This document shows positions 48,998-61,639 of a stretch of DNA of 64,000 bases, in pieces. Within the stretch, counting starts at the first letter, position 1. Each line of letters opens with the position of its first letter. This DNA comes from Linnemannia hyalina (taxonomy: Eukaryota; Mortierellomycota; Mortierellomycetes; Mortierellales; Mortierellaceae): contig JAHRHY010000018.1 in assembly GCA_019671135.1 (NCBI GenBank), positions 372,001 to 436,000 on the forward strand, in the 5' to 3' direction. The notes under the pieces are model-generated. The model saw nothing but the letters and a program-made list of their open reading frames with translations, did not search any database and had not been told where the DNA came from. The translations under genes and the position numbers were made by a program.

Positions 48998-51619
48998 TCA
49001 AAAATGGGTTTGTTGCCAGGCTTTAAGGCAAAGTCGTTTCAACCCAGCATCCTCATCCCACTCGGCGCGGAATGGCTTGACCACAAAAGCCAACGGCCGA
49101 CTCTTCATCGCATTATCCAGGTTCGCAACTCTTACAGCTTCCTTTGCACTGTCACACCAACCCCTCACAATCGGATCCGCTCCCAGATCATCTTGAATCG
49201 AAACCATCAATTGCCCTGTCCACTGCGTCTCGAGAACATGCGTCAGGATCATCTGCAGGACCTGTGTGTCGTCGTTCGTCGAGACCAAATGGATGACGCG
49301 CAGTCGGTCGAGCGACAACAGCAAAACATCCAAAATTGGAATCAGGAACCGTCGCTGCATATGTGGGTTGATCCATGTGATCGTCTGGAGTGATGTCATG
49401 GTTCGGAAAGCGGTTGCGTGTTCCTGCCATGTTGCCTCCTGCCACGCTGGTTCACAGGGTTCAACCATTGTGAGATGTACCAGTCGGTCGAATTGAGTCC
49501 GCACCACAGGAAAGAGAATGTTAAAGCTGTTCCAATGCACAAACGTCGAAACGCGAGACACCAGACTTCGCATAACACTATCTGTCCCGCGGTGGGCTGT
49601 CGGGCTCACAATGTTGACAAGCGCCAGTCGTTTGAGTTTTGGCATCAACCGGCGCTGCGTTTTGCGATTTTGTTGTTGGTTTTGATTGACGGGAGTAATC
49701 GATACCCCGCTGTCGTCCGATCCTCCCGTTCCTGTCCCCGTTCCTGCTCCCAAACCCTGGTTGCTATGTACACTGGCCCCCTCCCCCAATTCTCCTGTAA
49801 CGCTCCCCTCAGTATCCACCATATCCTCCGCGCCATCTTCATCTCCTCCGTCTTCAACATCATCCTCAGCCATCTCGTCATCAGAATCCAGCAGAGGCGA
49901 GTTCGGGTTTGACAACTGCACAAACCCACCAAATCCGCCATTGACGCCATCTCCTGGGTACACATCGTCGGGCGTTTCGATCATCATGTCTTCCGAAAGA
50001 CTGAACGTCTGCATCGGCTTCTCGTTCCTCCAGAGCAGCAATTCCTCCAACTGGGTCAGGTTGCTAAAGGGCGACCAATCCCATCTGTCACTGTTGCCCT
50101 TGATCTTCCTGGCCTCAAACACCTTGAGCCAGGGCAGCCTGCTAGCGAGTCGGTAGACGGTGTAGGTTTGAATGTCCTCCAGTCGAAGAGTCCTGAGTCC
50201 TGTAAACTGGTCCAGTTTGAGCGTATCAATGAGGACTGGCGACGAGATTTCGCCGACGAGGTTGAGTTCGTAGATGTTGGATGACAAGAGTCGAGGGTGA
50301 AGTTGCGTATCCCAGTGCCGTCGGAGGGCCGTGTCGTGGTGAAGCGTAATGTATTTCCACTAGTTCATTGCAAAGACAAAGGAGGCTTATGATTAGCATA
50401 TCGTCAAAGTCGTAAATAATTAGAATGATAATTTTAACGCAAACAGGTGGTTTACCAAATATGGGTCCTGGGCGACGCTCCAGAGTCGTTTGCAGGTACT
50501 CGACACTCTGCAGATCGACTTTTGACAATGAACCCATATCAGAATCCAAATCAAGATCTCGTCGCTGAGCTTCAGCAGCCAGGAGGTTTGAATGACGAAG
50601 ACAAATGCCGGACGACGAGACAATAAACTCTGCTCCACCATCGCCGATCCAGTACCTGGTGCTTCTGGTGCACCTGCGGCTTTTGTTTTCCGTCGTTTTG
50701 CAGAGCGCGAATCTGTGGTTGAGGAGGAGGTGGTGGGTAGGAGTCCCTGCTTCCTGACGTTCGAGGGGGCCATCACCTTGGCTGTCTTTGTCGGAGCTTT
50801 CGGCTGTGCTGTTGTTGTCGTAACCTTTGCCTTTGCAGTCGTTGTCGTGGGTGTCGGTGCAGTGGCCATTGGCTTTCTTGTCTTTGCCTTTGACTCTTCC
50901 GTCTTTGTCCTAGTCTCTCGCCCTGTCGATGATGCCGAGGGTTTTGGTTTTGCTGCCCTTGCCTTCACTCGCGGCTCTGCCGTTGTTGTCGTAACTTCTG
51001 GCTCTGTCGGTGATGCTGAGGCTTTTGGTGCTTTCCTTGTCTTGGCTATTGGTTCCACCGTCGTTGTCGTAGGGTTTGGCTTTGCTTGTGATGTAGCTCT
51101 TGGCTTTGCTGTCCTTTTCGTAACCTTTGGCTCCGCCCTCGTTGTCGTAACTTTCGGTTCTGGCGACGGTGGCGTGGCCATTGGCCTTCCTGTCCCTGAC
51201 CTAGACCTTCGCTCCGCCGTCGTTGTCGTAGGGTTTGGTTCTGCTGTCGAAGCCGTGACCATTGCCTTTGCCTTTGCCGTCCTTCTCGTAACCCTTGGTT
51301 CGTCTATCGATGTCGTAGGTATTATTGGTTCAGCTGTCGGTGCCATAGCTATTACCTCCACCCACGCCATCGTACCGCTTGGCTCTGTTGTTGATGCCGT
51401 GGCTGTTGATTTTGCTCTCCTTGTCGTGACCTTTGACTCCGCCATCTTTGTCCTGACTTTTGACTGTGCAGACGTTGATGTTGATGATGATGTTGTTGTT
51501 GAAGCTCGTTCCGGCGCCAAGCTCGTCGCAGTCGCGCTGGCACATCTGCAGTGAGAACAATAGAAGGCTTCTAATACTCTTGAGGACCTCTGTGTGATAT
51601 TAAAACATGCGCCATGCAT
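48998..51619 (-). CDS. F-box/LRR protein with long repetitive N-terminus
   Basis: Two exons (51619-50456, 50359-48998) join in phase 0 to 841 residues. Residues 50-320 are a degenerate array of Thr/Lys/Ala/Pro-rich units (TTTTAEPK, TKRTAKPRA and variants), strongly basic, like a histone H1 tail. The F-box sits unusually far inside, about residues 345-395 (LLKLSDEILIWILIWVHCQKSICRVSSTCKRLWSVAQDPYL, then WKYITLH across the intron). Leucine-rich segments follow (LRTLRLEDIQTYTVYRLA, LTQLEELLLWR), an acidic low-complexity insert (about 540-610), then more repeats. This is expected to be an SCF ubiquitin ligase receptor. The exact start is uncertain: a CTGCAG acceptor-like site near 51550 might mark a second exon border. 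Confidence 0.75.
50600..51470. repeat. Degenerate minisatellite coding the Thr/Lys/Ala repeats
   Basis: Repeated blocks resembling GTTGTCGTAACCTTTGGCTC, spaced about 50-90 bases, recur with many substitutions. They code the basic N-terminal array of the F-box protein on the minus strand and leave a misleading 320-codon open frame on the plus strand. Confidence 0.65.
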
Positions 51620-52334
51620 CCACGAGTTGCACCCATCACAGCATATCTATTTTGTTGTTGACCCCGAAGACATAGTTTCCGTGTTAGTTATTGGCAAAGT
51701 AAAAATAAGCACTGAATGCCATGCCAATGCAATTGCAAAGTGAAGGTTTCAGGGGTAAGTGGTGTTGTTTGGTGTTTGATGAAGTGCAATGTCGTACCAT
51801 GAATCCGGAGTGCTCGGCAGATCCGCAGACACATTGACGACGGGGGGTCTTCAACCTAATGATGATCATCCTGTGGTATGAATGGTTATGGTGGTGTGTT
51901 GAAAGAGGAGGTCTGTGGTTGCAACAACAGCGAGACTTTCAATTTTTTTTTTGTTGTAGCTTTTTGGTGGCCACAAAGGACTAAGAGATACTTCACGTGA
52001 TGAAAAGACCACCCTTGCAAAAAAAAATAAAGACGCGTTTGCTTACACCTACCGCCCCTTCTTTTTATTTGCACCAACCTCACAACAAGCAGACGCTAGA
52101 CGCCCGCGAGTTACCAAGACATTGCCTCGGCTCTTAGAGTAAGCAACAGGACTATCATCTAAGGGTAACACCAACTCACACCTTCACAGAAGTAGGAATT
52201 CGCAAAAATTAGATTTTATGACCTTGAATTCCTTCCACAATATGCGATTCGGAAAAAAAACCCCAATGGCGCTTCAGATCCGCTAACGGTCAGATGGCTC
52301 GAGCCACACAGCTCCTGAACTAAGCTGGACCGGA
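51620..52334. other. Spacer upstream of F-box gene
   Basis: No gene is supported; this is the 5' flank of the minus-strand F-box gene. Short frames only, with A/T-rich runs at 51938-51950 and 52018-52030. Confidence 0.4.
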
Positions 52335-52734
52335 TCAGAGATAACCAGGTCGAGAACCTTCAAGATACATTATTTGCTCCGCAAGACGAACCATGCCGTC
52401 AATGTGGTGCCGCCGATAGGAGACGTGCAACTCTTCAAGGACAGGACATTGAAGCAGAGAAATGCGATAGAATGGATACTTGAAACTCATACCCGCTGAC
52501 TCCTTTACCTCAATAACGCGCGATCTAGGATGAAAACGTGTCATTCCGATCTCAGTCCATGGGACTCGCAGCACCTTTGTCCGCCACAAGACCTTTGGCG
52601 CCTGAGCCACCCTTTCCTCTGCCATCTCTCCAACATACTACCACCTCCCAGAGAGAGATGGAAGGCATGTTGAGTGTGAGGTACCACGAGTCAAGGCCTG
52701 TCTTGTTGTCGTTCCTCATCAGAAAAGCATCCAC
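52335..52734 (-). pseudogene. Probable F-box/LRR gene remnant, minus orientation
   Basis: Two overlapping minus-strand frames contain FLMRNDNKTGLDSWYLTLNMPS and then VLRVPWTEIGMTRFHPRSRV with YRISLLQCPVLEELHVSYRR. Together they resemble a leucine-rich tail of an F-box-like protein, with a frame change near 52600. No start or F-box is attached. The assignment is tentative. Confidence 0.35.
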
Positions 52735-52947
52735 AACCAGTCCACACTAAACACAGACAGTATGCAAGGGGGTCGAGGTGACGGCAAACAAACAAACGAA
52801 CAATCAAAGTCCAAAGTCGACGGCAATCCGTATCCTGCTGTAAGGCCTGTTTTTTCTTCTTGATAAAACAACACAACATGCTCTTTCTTTTCTTCTCTCC
52901 TCCTGTCACTCTCACATTTCTTATTCGTCACCTTTTCCTTCCTCCAA

Positions 52948-54380
52948 TATGCAGGAAACCCGAGAGCAACAACAACAGCACATATCCCTGCCAGCTCTCG
53001 TGCACTCAACATCCCCGAGATATTGATGGCTATCGGCGAATGCTTCTACCTCTCCAGCGACGGGCAAGCCGCCAAGAGGGCCGCCAACAGAGACAAAATC
53101 ATCTCCCTCATCGCCTTCATCCAGGTCTCCAAGCTCTGGTTCAGGACTTTTCATCCTATCCTCTGGCACTCCTACAACCCTTCAACAAGCACTGCTTCTC
53201 TCAACATTCAATCTCAATCAAGGCTCCGCACATATGGATCGTTTACGTCTTTGACAAACTGTCAAAGCAACTCAGCTGTACTCAGCTGGTCGTCCTGGAA
53301 CTCTTCAAGTCCTCCACCTACCGCGAAATACTCGACCTTCCATTGGAACGGCAGCTCGTCAGCGCCAATCCGGGACTCAGGACGCTTGTCTGGGTGGAAC
53401 CGCAATCGTCAACCTTGATCGGTTTGCAGAGGGACGACTTGCCCAGCTGGGAAGTGTTCGGGAACTGGTGCTCTACCGATGCAATAACAATAGTCGGCCT
53501 TCATCGATGTCCTTTGGCCAATGGCCAACACTTTGACGATACTGGAACTCCGTCGCATTAAACTCTTTTCCGTCGGGATAACAACGATCCTACAACCACC
53601 CGAGTGACCCTGCCACGTCTGGAGACGATGGTAATTGACACCTATCGATACGAATACGTGCGCCGAGTCACTCCATATCTCATTCGAGAGCTCGTTTCTG
53701 CCAGCCCTAATCTCGGGACCCTAGGCCTGAGACTGCATCACGTCGACGACCAACACAGGACAAGCGAGCCGGCAAGGTGTCTCCGCAAGTACTGTCCTAA
53801 TTTCAAGGAGCTGACGATTCACTACGTCCACAGCCATATAGATACCGACTCTGCTACCATCGCTCCTCCCATTGCTTTTATTCGAGATTGCTCTGCATCT
53901 GGCCTGAACAAGTTGATTGCATGGGACGCGCCATGGCACGACAACGAGTTGTTATCGGCCATTATCTCGCACGGGACACTTGTGGATTTGAAGGTTTCAT
54001 GGGCTGTCGATGATAGCATCGATCTACAGGACTCGGTGTATCCTTCCGCTCCTTATGCAGTGTCGCCAACTTAAGAGATTCATGATCACCGATTGGAGAA
54101 ATTCGCGGATGTCTTTGTTCTGTGGAAAACTGAGGAGTGGGGATGTAAGGAGCTCGAAACGTTTGAGGATAGCTTTGGTCCAGATGAGGATGATACTGAC
54201 GCAGAGGTTGAGCAGATATCGGGCACGGAATCTGTGATGAGGTGGTTTGGGTGGTATCAGCATGACGGCGATAAGCAGCATGTGTTTTCGGGGTCATTGC
54301 TGTATAGGTTTAGTATACTTGAAGGAAAAGAGAACATCAAGACTTTGCTCGTTAACAACACCCCTCCAGTCCACCGGTCT
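52948..54380 (+). pseudogene. Frameshifted F-box-like gene
   Basis: An F-box-like opening is clear at about 53005-53180 (ALNIPEILMAIGECF, then IISLIAFIQVSKLWFRTFHPILWHSY). The matching leucine-rich segments continue in other frames: LVVLELFKSSTYREILDLPL to LRTLVWVEP (about 53240-53410), DRFAEGRLAQLGSVRELVLYRC (about 53420-53500), and LPRLETMVIDTYRYEYVRRVTP to FKELTIHYVHSH (53610-53840). The last scraps are MITDWRNSRMSL (54083) and WGCKELETFEDSFG (54139). At least four frame changes and no AG/GT pairs fitting them all suggest a pseudogene. Sequencing error cannot be excluded for single shifts. Confidence 0.7.
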
Positions 54381-54584
54381 GCACCCCTTTTTTCCAGTAG
54401 CAAAGCAAATATAAAAGTAGTTGGACAATGCACTGCATGCATTGTTTGAATAAAAGAGATTCATGTCACGAGGATCGACATGAACGTTAAATAATTTCTC
54501 TCCACAAGTCCACTTTCATTTTCTTTTCTTTTTCTTTCCACACTCGCCTCAACCACACCAACCACCCTTCCTACCACACCAACC

Positions 54585-57500
54585 ATGGACAACAACTCAC
54601 ATGACGACGACGACAACCAAGACTCAGAACGAAAACGAGATTCCATACAACCTCCAACATACCCAGACGCACGACACCATCAACAACTCCATCCACTCCA
54701 AGTTGAACACCAGCAACAGCCTTGGCTCATTCCGCACCCAAACCTACCCATCGCATGGCATAACAACGACCATTCCTCACATGGTTATGCCAATCACGAA
54801 CACGACCCTCGCTATTCTGACACTGGCTTTCCTGGACAGCACCCATCACAGTCTAGGTATCTACTGAGGTTCAAGGATCTTCAAGAGCCAGGTCAAAGGA
54901 GACCCGACAGCTCCGACACAAGACCTTCCAGTGGTGGTGCTGGTGATGATTCGGACTGGCAACTGCGGCACTACCGCGAGAGCATGTCTGATCAGGGCCA
55001 CGAGTCTGATCCCTCAGAACTGATGCGACCGCCTGTCCTCTTCAGCTCTTCACCGCCTACACACCACAGTGGATTTCACGCTGCCATGACGAGAAGAGAA
55101 GGCAGTGATCGATCTGGACGAGACGTATTCCCACCAGCTCGTCGCACCAACAGGAGCATGTCACTTTCGATGAGTCCTCATGTCTGGCAAGACGGTCAAT
55201 TTATTGAAAACGACCATCAGCACTCTGCTTCTTCGTCGGGTATGCCCTTTTCAGCCAGGGACCATCGCGAAATCGTACCTTACTCCCAGGAGTGGCGTGT
55301 CATTCTGTAAGTGAAACTTTTTCTACTGGTGACGAGTATGACGTTTGCTCTAACTCAACCTGTGGGATATATTAACTAACATAAAATTGTCTCCGTTTTT
55401 CTACCTATGACATAGACGGTCGCCTCCCCGTGGTCGGACTGTACTCTACAATCCGCAGATGCAATCGCTTGTTGTGCAGACGACTGTTGGCCCAGACTCA
55501 CATCCGATGGTATGCATGATTAGGAAAACCACCGGGCAAATTGAACAATGGGTGACTGCTCCTTCATTCGGTTCTTAAACCTTCTTTTGTTCGTAATGCC
55601 TCTAATGCCTTTTATTTTGCACCCTTTTTTTTTGTTGAACCTTCTAGTCGCTTCGGAACGATTCGAGGATATGCAGACTATGCAGGAGACCTCTGGATCT
55701 GGATGATCCCATATCGGACCAGGTATATATTCTTCAAAAGAGCTCAGCTATGCCTTTTCGCAAGTCTTGGGCTGATGTCGGAAGGACAGATAGGCGGAGA
55801 ACAAATACTAACACCGGAAGCGTATCGACTCGCTATAAAACATATAGACTAGAGCAAACAGCACGGGATTCATGGATTCCAACTACTTTCGGATGCTTTC
55901 CGACGCCAAGTAAGTCGTCGACTACATCAGACTGCCAAGGAATTTCTATGAGAGCGAATATGGCCCTAATATTTACCAACTTCCATTCACTTAGTATTGC
56001 GCTCTCGAGGAGGGGCTCGCTTCAAGGCAATGCTGAGCCAGAGTATCCGGAGCCCTTACCGATCGGCTCACCGACGTCATCAAGTAGAGCATCACTGGAC
56101 ATTGACAGTCATACGCCTCCCCTGGACAAAAGCAAGAGCCGCGCACGGGACTCCAACAACCCTGCGCATCTCTCACACGACGCTCTCAATCAGGGCTACT
56201 ATGAGCGATTCTTTGTCGAGCAGATGAAATTGGGCCGTGGCTATCGAGGATCTGTCTTTCTGTGTCAACACATCCTGGACGGCATTCATCTGGGAGAATA
56301 CGCGATCAAGAAAGTGGCGGTGGGCGACAATCACGATTGGCTGGTCCAGATGCTTCGGGAAGTTCATTTGCTGGAACGTCTTCACCACCCGAACATTGTC
56401 GCCTACAAACACGCGTGGCTCGAGAACCATCAGTTGCACAAGTTTGGTCCAGAGGTCACTTGTCTCTTTATCCTGATGGAGTGCGCCAACGGGGGAAATC
56501 TGGAAGAATGTATCGAACGACCTGTTGAGACACAACCTCAAGCCGATGTAGGGACACCAGCTGCTGATGGATCAGGACAAGTAGCAGAAGCAAAGAAGCC
56601 AATGTCGGCCAGAGAACGGTTGCAGTCCAAACGACAGCACCTGCAGGGCGTACTAAACTCGCCGCCAGTCAAGGGAGGCGACGCCAGCGGGAGTGCAGAT
56701 GGATCGGCCATACAGCAGAGGCACTTTTTGTCGATCACGGAGATCTGGAGTTTCTTCTTTGACATCTGCGAAGGTTTGGCGCATTTGCATCGACTTGGGA
56801 TCATTCACCGTGATCTCAAGCCTCCCAATCTGCTATTGAGTTACTCCAACAGCCAGATCAAGGGAACCAAGGGCGAGCGACCAAGGATTCTGATTACCGA
56901 TTTTGGGGAGTGTGAGATCTCGGACCAGGCTGCCAAGCGGGACAGGACCGGAGCGACTGGCACACTCGAGTTCCTAGCTCCTGAGCTTTTAGCAGGTATG
57001 TCTGCCTTGTTCGTCCATTGGAAAAAGCAACCCGATTGCCTGTTTTAGCAATTACTAATCTACCTACGCTTTTCGTTGCATATAGTGGATGCTAATGGAC
57101 GGTACACAAACGAGTTCTCATTCAAGGGTGACATGTGGTCGTTGGGCATGGTCCTCTACTATCTCTGCTACTCTCGCCTGCCATACACTCAGATCGACGA
57201 CGTGGATATTCTCAAGGAGGAAATCAGGGAGTTCAAATCGTACGTTTTTTTACCTTTGCTCGACAGGTGTTACAATAATCCAATTCGTGAAGCCTAACGC
57301 GTTAAACGTCATATTTGGTATCGAATGTTTGCTAGAATAACTCTACCTGCGGACGAGTCGAGCGATCGGGTAGTCCCCGAAGAACTCAAGATTTTGATCC
57401 GCGTGTTGCTGTCGACAGACAAGTCGAAACGCCCCAGCTGCGATGATATTTTGTCAATGCTAAGCCCACAGCGAGACCGCATGATGCATGGGAACATGGA

Positions 57501-59667
57501 ATCTCCAACAACAGCCTCGTTTCGACCTACATCTTCAACCTTTTCATCACAGTCCTCGGCCCGCCAGGAAGAGGGAGAAGGCAGTCGCAAAGAAGGTGGC
57601 GATGGAAATGACGCAAGAGACGATTCGATGGAACAACGTTTTCCACTTTCCAAGGGACCACAAACTCTCGCCTCGCACCGTCAACACTACTACAGCCCCA
57701 CCTTGGTAACTGGCAGGCGGCGGAGTCGGGCTACTTTGGTCACGGAGAGTTCCAGGGGTGGTACAGGACAACCTCCGTATTCTCCAGCGACAGTTGCCAG
57801 GAATACGGCCAGTCCTAGCTCCAACCTGCATAGAAAGGTCAAACCTTTAGGCCTGGGGCTTCGACACATGTTACGCCGACGGATGATGCACCCTGCTGCT
57901 ATCACGGGAGCGGGAATGTACAAGTATCCTCAAAGCGAGCAAAGATCTCCTGCTCAAGGCTCGTCGGATATGACGCTGAGGGCACGGGCACCTAAGCCTT
58001 TGTATCTCTCATCGCCGCCTATGGCTGTCGACCGTTCGCCTGTGCAGGAGATGATGAGAGTACCGCAGGAACCTGCTGTTGTAGGACAGCGCCAAGCGGA
58101 TCTCATGCTGCAGCAGCAGTTTCAGACGAGGAGGCAGGCTGCCAGTGGGAAGGGATCGAATCTTGGACTGGCGGTCGAGTTGAACCCTCAAGTGCATGAT
58201 AGCGTTGATAGCAGTGGGCCGCCTGATTCTGCAGGGCACGGAGCCGATCTTTCGACAGAGGTTTCAGGAGACCCACGGCGGTCATCGAGGCAAAATGAAG
58301 CTAGGAGGAAGAGTCATGAAGCGGTTTCTAAATCTTCTCGCGGTACCAACTACAGCAACAGCAACAGCAACATCAAACAGAAGCGACCCCGTGATGTAAG
58401 TCCCTGAAAAAAAAAGAAAAAAGAAAAAAAAAAGTTGCAAAATAAACCTTGCGGTCCTGCTTACCACCTTTTCACCCTGATGCTTTGCTAATTGCCGATT
58501 TTTTTTCTGAACAAATTGAACCTTTTGTAGAAGGACAGGCAACCGCCTCGTCGCGAAAATCTCGACTCTGACTCTGAGGAAACTAGTTCGAATGATGACC
58601 TGGCTTCGACACACAGGCGCAGCCTTTCGGGTCAACAGCCATTGAAGAAGACAGAGCAGGAGGGAGTTGGAAGGACAGGGGCGATCACCAAGGCGCACGC
58701 GCCACTTGGAAAGGCTTACTGGAGCAACCTAGCATCAGCCCATGCGCGTGATATGTCTCGTTCGGAATCGGGAACAGGACTTGACGGCGATGTTCTTATG
58801 GCTTCCGTTGCTCCTGTTGATGGAGCCGAAGGGGAGTTGGTGGACGGTGGGATGAGCAGGTCTGGGACCGAGTCTGATGATGATGAGGATGAGAATGAGG
58901 TCGAGGAAGAAGGCGGGATAGGATCATATCATGCGGGAGAACTGGATCAGGCGCCTTTACGTTCACGACGCCGGCAACAACGACGACGAAGAAGGGCATC
59001 TGAGCAATCGACAACACTAAAGCAGGCGATCCAACTCCAGCACCCACACTCTCTTCCTCCTCCGCCAACAACCTCGGTTTCGTCACTCGGATCGGCACTA
59101 CCTGAACACTTCTCGGCACATTTTATGTTTGTCAGTCTTGTTGTACGAATCTGGGCGTGTCTATCGATCTGTGCCCCGATTATGGTACGGCCTTTGGTGC
59201 TGTACCCGGTCCTTGTTATGACGGTTGTATGGGATCGGTATGTACTTTCGTTGATCTCGGAGCGGTTCCTGCGCAGGAAGAAGACAGGTTCTGCGGTGGC
59301 AGGGTCTCGGCAGAGGAGGAGAAGGGTTGAGCAGAGTGAGGGGATGGGTGACGAGGATATTGGGTTGTTGGATCGTGATGGTTCTGAGGACGAGCAAGTT
59401 GCAAACACCGACGTGGTTACTGCTGCTTCGGCCTCCAATGCTGCTGCTGCTGACGCCGATGTTGGGAGTCGTGAGGAGGGATCAGTGGTCCTGAAAACGC
59501 GGGATGGCGATAACGACGACGATAATAAGGCAGGTGAAGATGATATAGAGGACGACAAGTCGATCAAGTTGATTTGGCAGGCACTGTTGAGCGGCATTAT
59601 CATACAAGTCGCGTGGGTCGGATTCATCTGGCTCTTTAGTCGTGGGCGCGTCTGCGCCGTCTTGTAA
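54585..59667 (+). CDS. IKS1: IKS1-type serine/threonine kinase, membrane-anchored
   Basis: Eight exons (54585-55306, 55416-55509, 55648-55722, 55848-55909, 55995-56995, 57086-57239, 57336-58395, 58531-59667) close in phase to 1434 residues. The N-terminal 235 residues are disordered. EIVPYSQEWRVIL and NPQMQSLVVQ open the IKS1-specific region, followed by a Cys pair (ICRLCRRPL) and GFMDSNYFRMLSDA. The kinase domain (about 385-735) is complete: LGRGYRGSVFLC loop, Lys in YAIKKV, HRDLKPPNLLL, DFGECE in place of DFG-x-A, and APELL. An insert with many Lys/Gln splits it after FILMECANGGNLEECI. A long disordered tail ends in two hydrophobic segments (about 1220-1255 and 1405-1425), so it is probably anchored to an endomembrane. 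Yeast Iks1 is 667 residues; its function is poorly known. Confidence 0.9.
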
Positions 59668-60149
59668 GACAGAGCCTTCATGCCATGTTATGATATTTAG
59701 CAATAGAATAATAGTTTGCAAATTTAGTGAAATGTAACAAGGTTCGAGAAAACAATGAATCAAAAATACTTGGTGTTTTTTTATTTTTTTTATTTTTTTT
59801 TCTGGAAGATGACAAAAGTGAAAAGGACGTTGGAGTTGCGGATACATATTTCTGGAGAAGAGTATCCATGCATTGGGAGAAGAAGGACCATTAGGGAGGG
59901 GGCGGAAAAAGTAGGATATAAAGTGGTGATAGAAGGTGTGTAAAAAATTTAGTCGCGTAGGAACAGCGCGACTGAAGGTAGAAAAAGGTAGGGGGGCGGG
60001 TACTCGGGGGGTGGAGAAAACAAAACAAGAACACGCTGTTCGTGCATCTATCTCTTCATCACCAGGACAAAAGAAAGGTGAGCGATGCACGAAACCATTC
60101 TCTCTCTCCCCCCGGCGCATTGGATGTCCCCCTATTTTTTTTTTATCTT
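59668..60149. other. Convergent 3' spacer of kinase and SHO1 genes
   Basis: No gene is seen. There is an A/T-rich run at 59777-59803, and C/T-rich sequence before the SHO1 stop codon. Confidence 0.5.
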
Positions 60150-61639
60150 TTAGATGAGCTGGAGGTAATTGGAGGGAGCAATACCGACAGCGCCATCAGG
60201 TTTACGAGCCTGCCACCACTTGCCCTTGTTATCGACAATCTCCAGGATCTCGCCCTTGGTGAAGGAGAGCTCGTTGTTGTCCTCGGGGTTAGCCTCATAC
60301 GAGTACAAGGCGCGGGCCTTGTAAGCATAATCGGCCGCAGGGGCCACAACGACAGAGCCATAGTTCTGTTGACCGTTGACCTGGGGCTGCTGGGCATGAC
60401 CGGGCATGGGGGATCCGTGATTGTTCATGTTGACCTGGACGTGTTGGGGCTGAGGCGAGATGATGGTGGTGGGTCCAACGGTGGTGGGGTTGTTGGTGGA
60501 GTTTGCGTTTGCGCGGGGCATGGTGAATCCGTTGATTGTCTGCTTGGCGATCGACTCTTCCTCTGCTCCAAAGTACACCACCCAGAAGATCTATTCATGT
60601 AACAAATCAGCGTAAATTAGTATTCGCCAGTATTGTATACATTTTTCCAATCAAAAAAAAATAAATAGCTCAAAGTGCTTACCAGGACGAAGGACTGGAA
60701 GATGAATCCGGCACCGGCGGCGCTGTAGCGGGAGGAGCCGTTCAGGAGGTCGTGGATGGAGATGGTGGCGTTGATGCAGTTGAAAAGGAGGGTCAAGGAG
60801 CCGCCAATGAAGGTCAAGAGGACAAGACGGTAGTTGTGGACCGCGTTGGTGGCGACCGCCAATGTGGCTCCGAGCATTATGAACAGGTTGTAAAAGATGT
60901 CAACCCACAACAGAGGGATCAAGTTTCCAATCACACATGTGGCGATGAACGAGATGAACCAGCCGCCCTAAAGGAACGAAAATAAATGAACGTGGGTTAG
61001 GATTAGTTTTTAAGTATTTTGTGGGGTCTTTTTGTGGATTTAAAAATGCCGGCGAATCGTCGTATAGTGGCACCACGCGTCCATCTTGTCGTTCACCCTC
61101 TTATATCGCCGAAGGAAACCACTGTCCCAGCTCGCATGACAAACACGAAAAGCATTGGTTCGAAGGTCGCAGGTTATTTCTTATATCCCCCATCGTGCAT
61201 GCCATCGAAAAGGGGGTGGGTGGATAGTTTGCCTCTTGTATGAACAGAGAAAAAAGAAACGGAGAAAGGGGGCGATTGGCACTGCCAAGAATCCATGCAA
61301 GGCGATCTCTCTCCTTGTAGGAAAAAAAAACTCTCCGGGATATCCGAAAAAAAAATTCACCATGAGTTGTGCGAAAAGAGAGAAAAAAAAAAGCCCATTT
61401 GGAACTCCTGTACAGAGAAAAACACAACAACACATAAATAAAACACAATCCTCTTTTTCTCGACTTATCCTTCACACTCCCTCCATCGATTGACGCCGTC
61501 CTGTATGAGATTATCCTGTCCTTTTGCGCATGGAAAGAATGGACACTGAGACAAACAAGGAGAGACTTACGGCGAAGAGGATCAAGGAGCACAAGAAGAA
61601 TGGTTGTGCGAGGACAAGCCCCAAATCGATTTGAGTCAT
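60150..61639 (-). CDS. SHO1: High-osmolarity sensor SHO1
   Basis: Three exons (61639-61571, 60967-60683, 60590-60150) join in phase 0 to 264 residues. SHO1 is the plasma-membrane adaptor that passes osmotic and growth signals to the HOG and filamentous MAP kinase modules through Pbs2 and Ste11. Four membrane helices lie in residues 8-115 ([73 protein letters not shown]). A 90-residue Asn/Pro/Gln-rich linker follows. The SH3 domain at about 205-264 ([40 protein letters not shown]) has all its binding-groove aromatics. The first intron is unusually long (603 bases). Length and layout are normal for the family. Confidence 0.95.

Noticed and set aside
50592..51554. A 320-codon plus-strand open frame rich in Val/Phe/Gly
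   Set aside because: It lies exactly antisense to the repetitive N-terminal exon of the F-box protein, whose minus-strand frame leads into a real F-box and splices in phase to the leucine-rich part.
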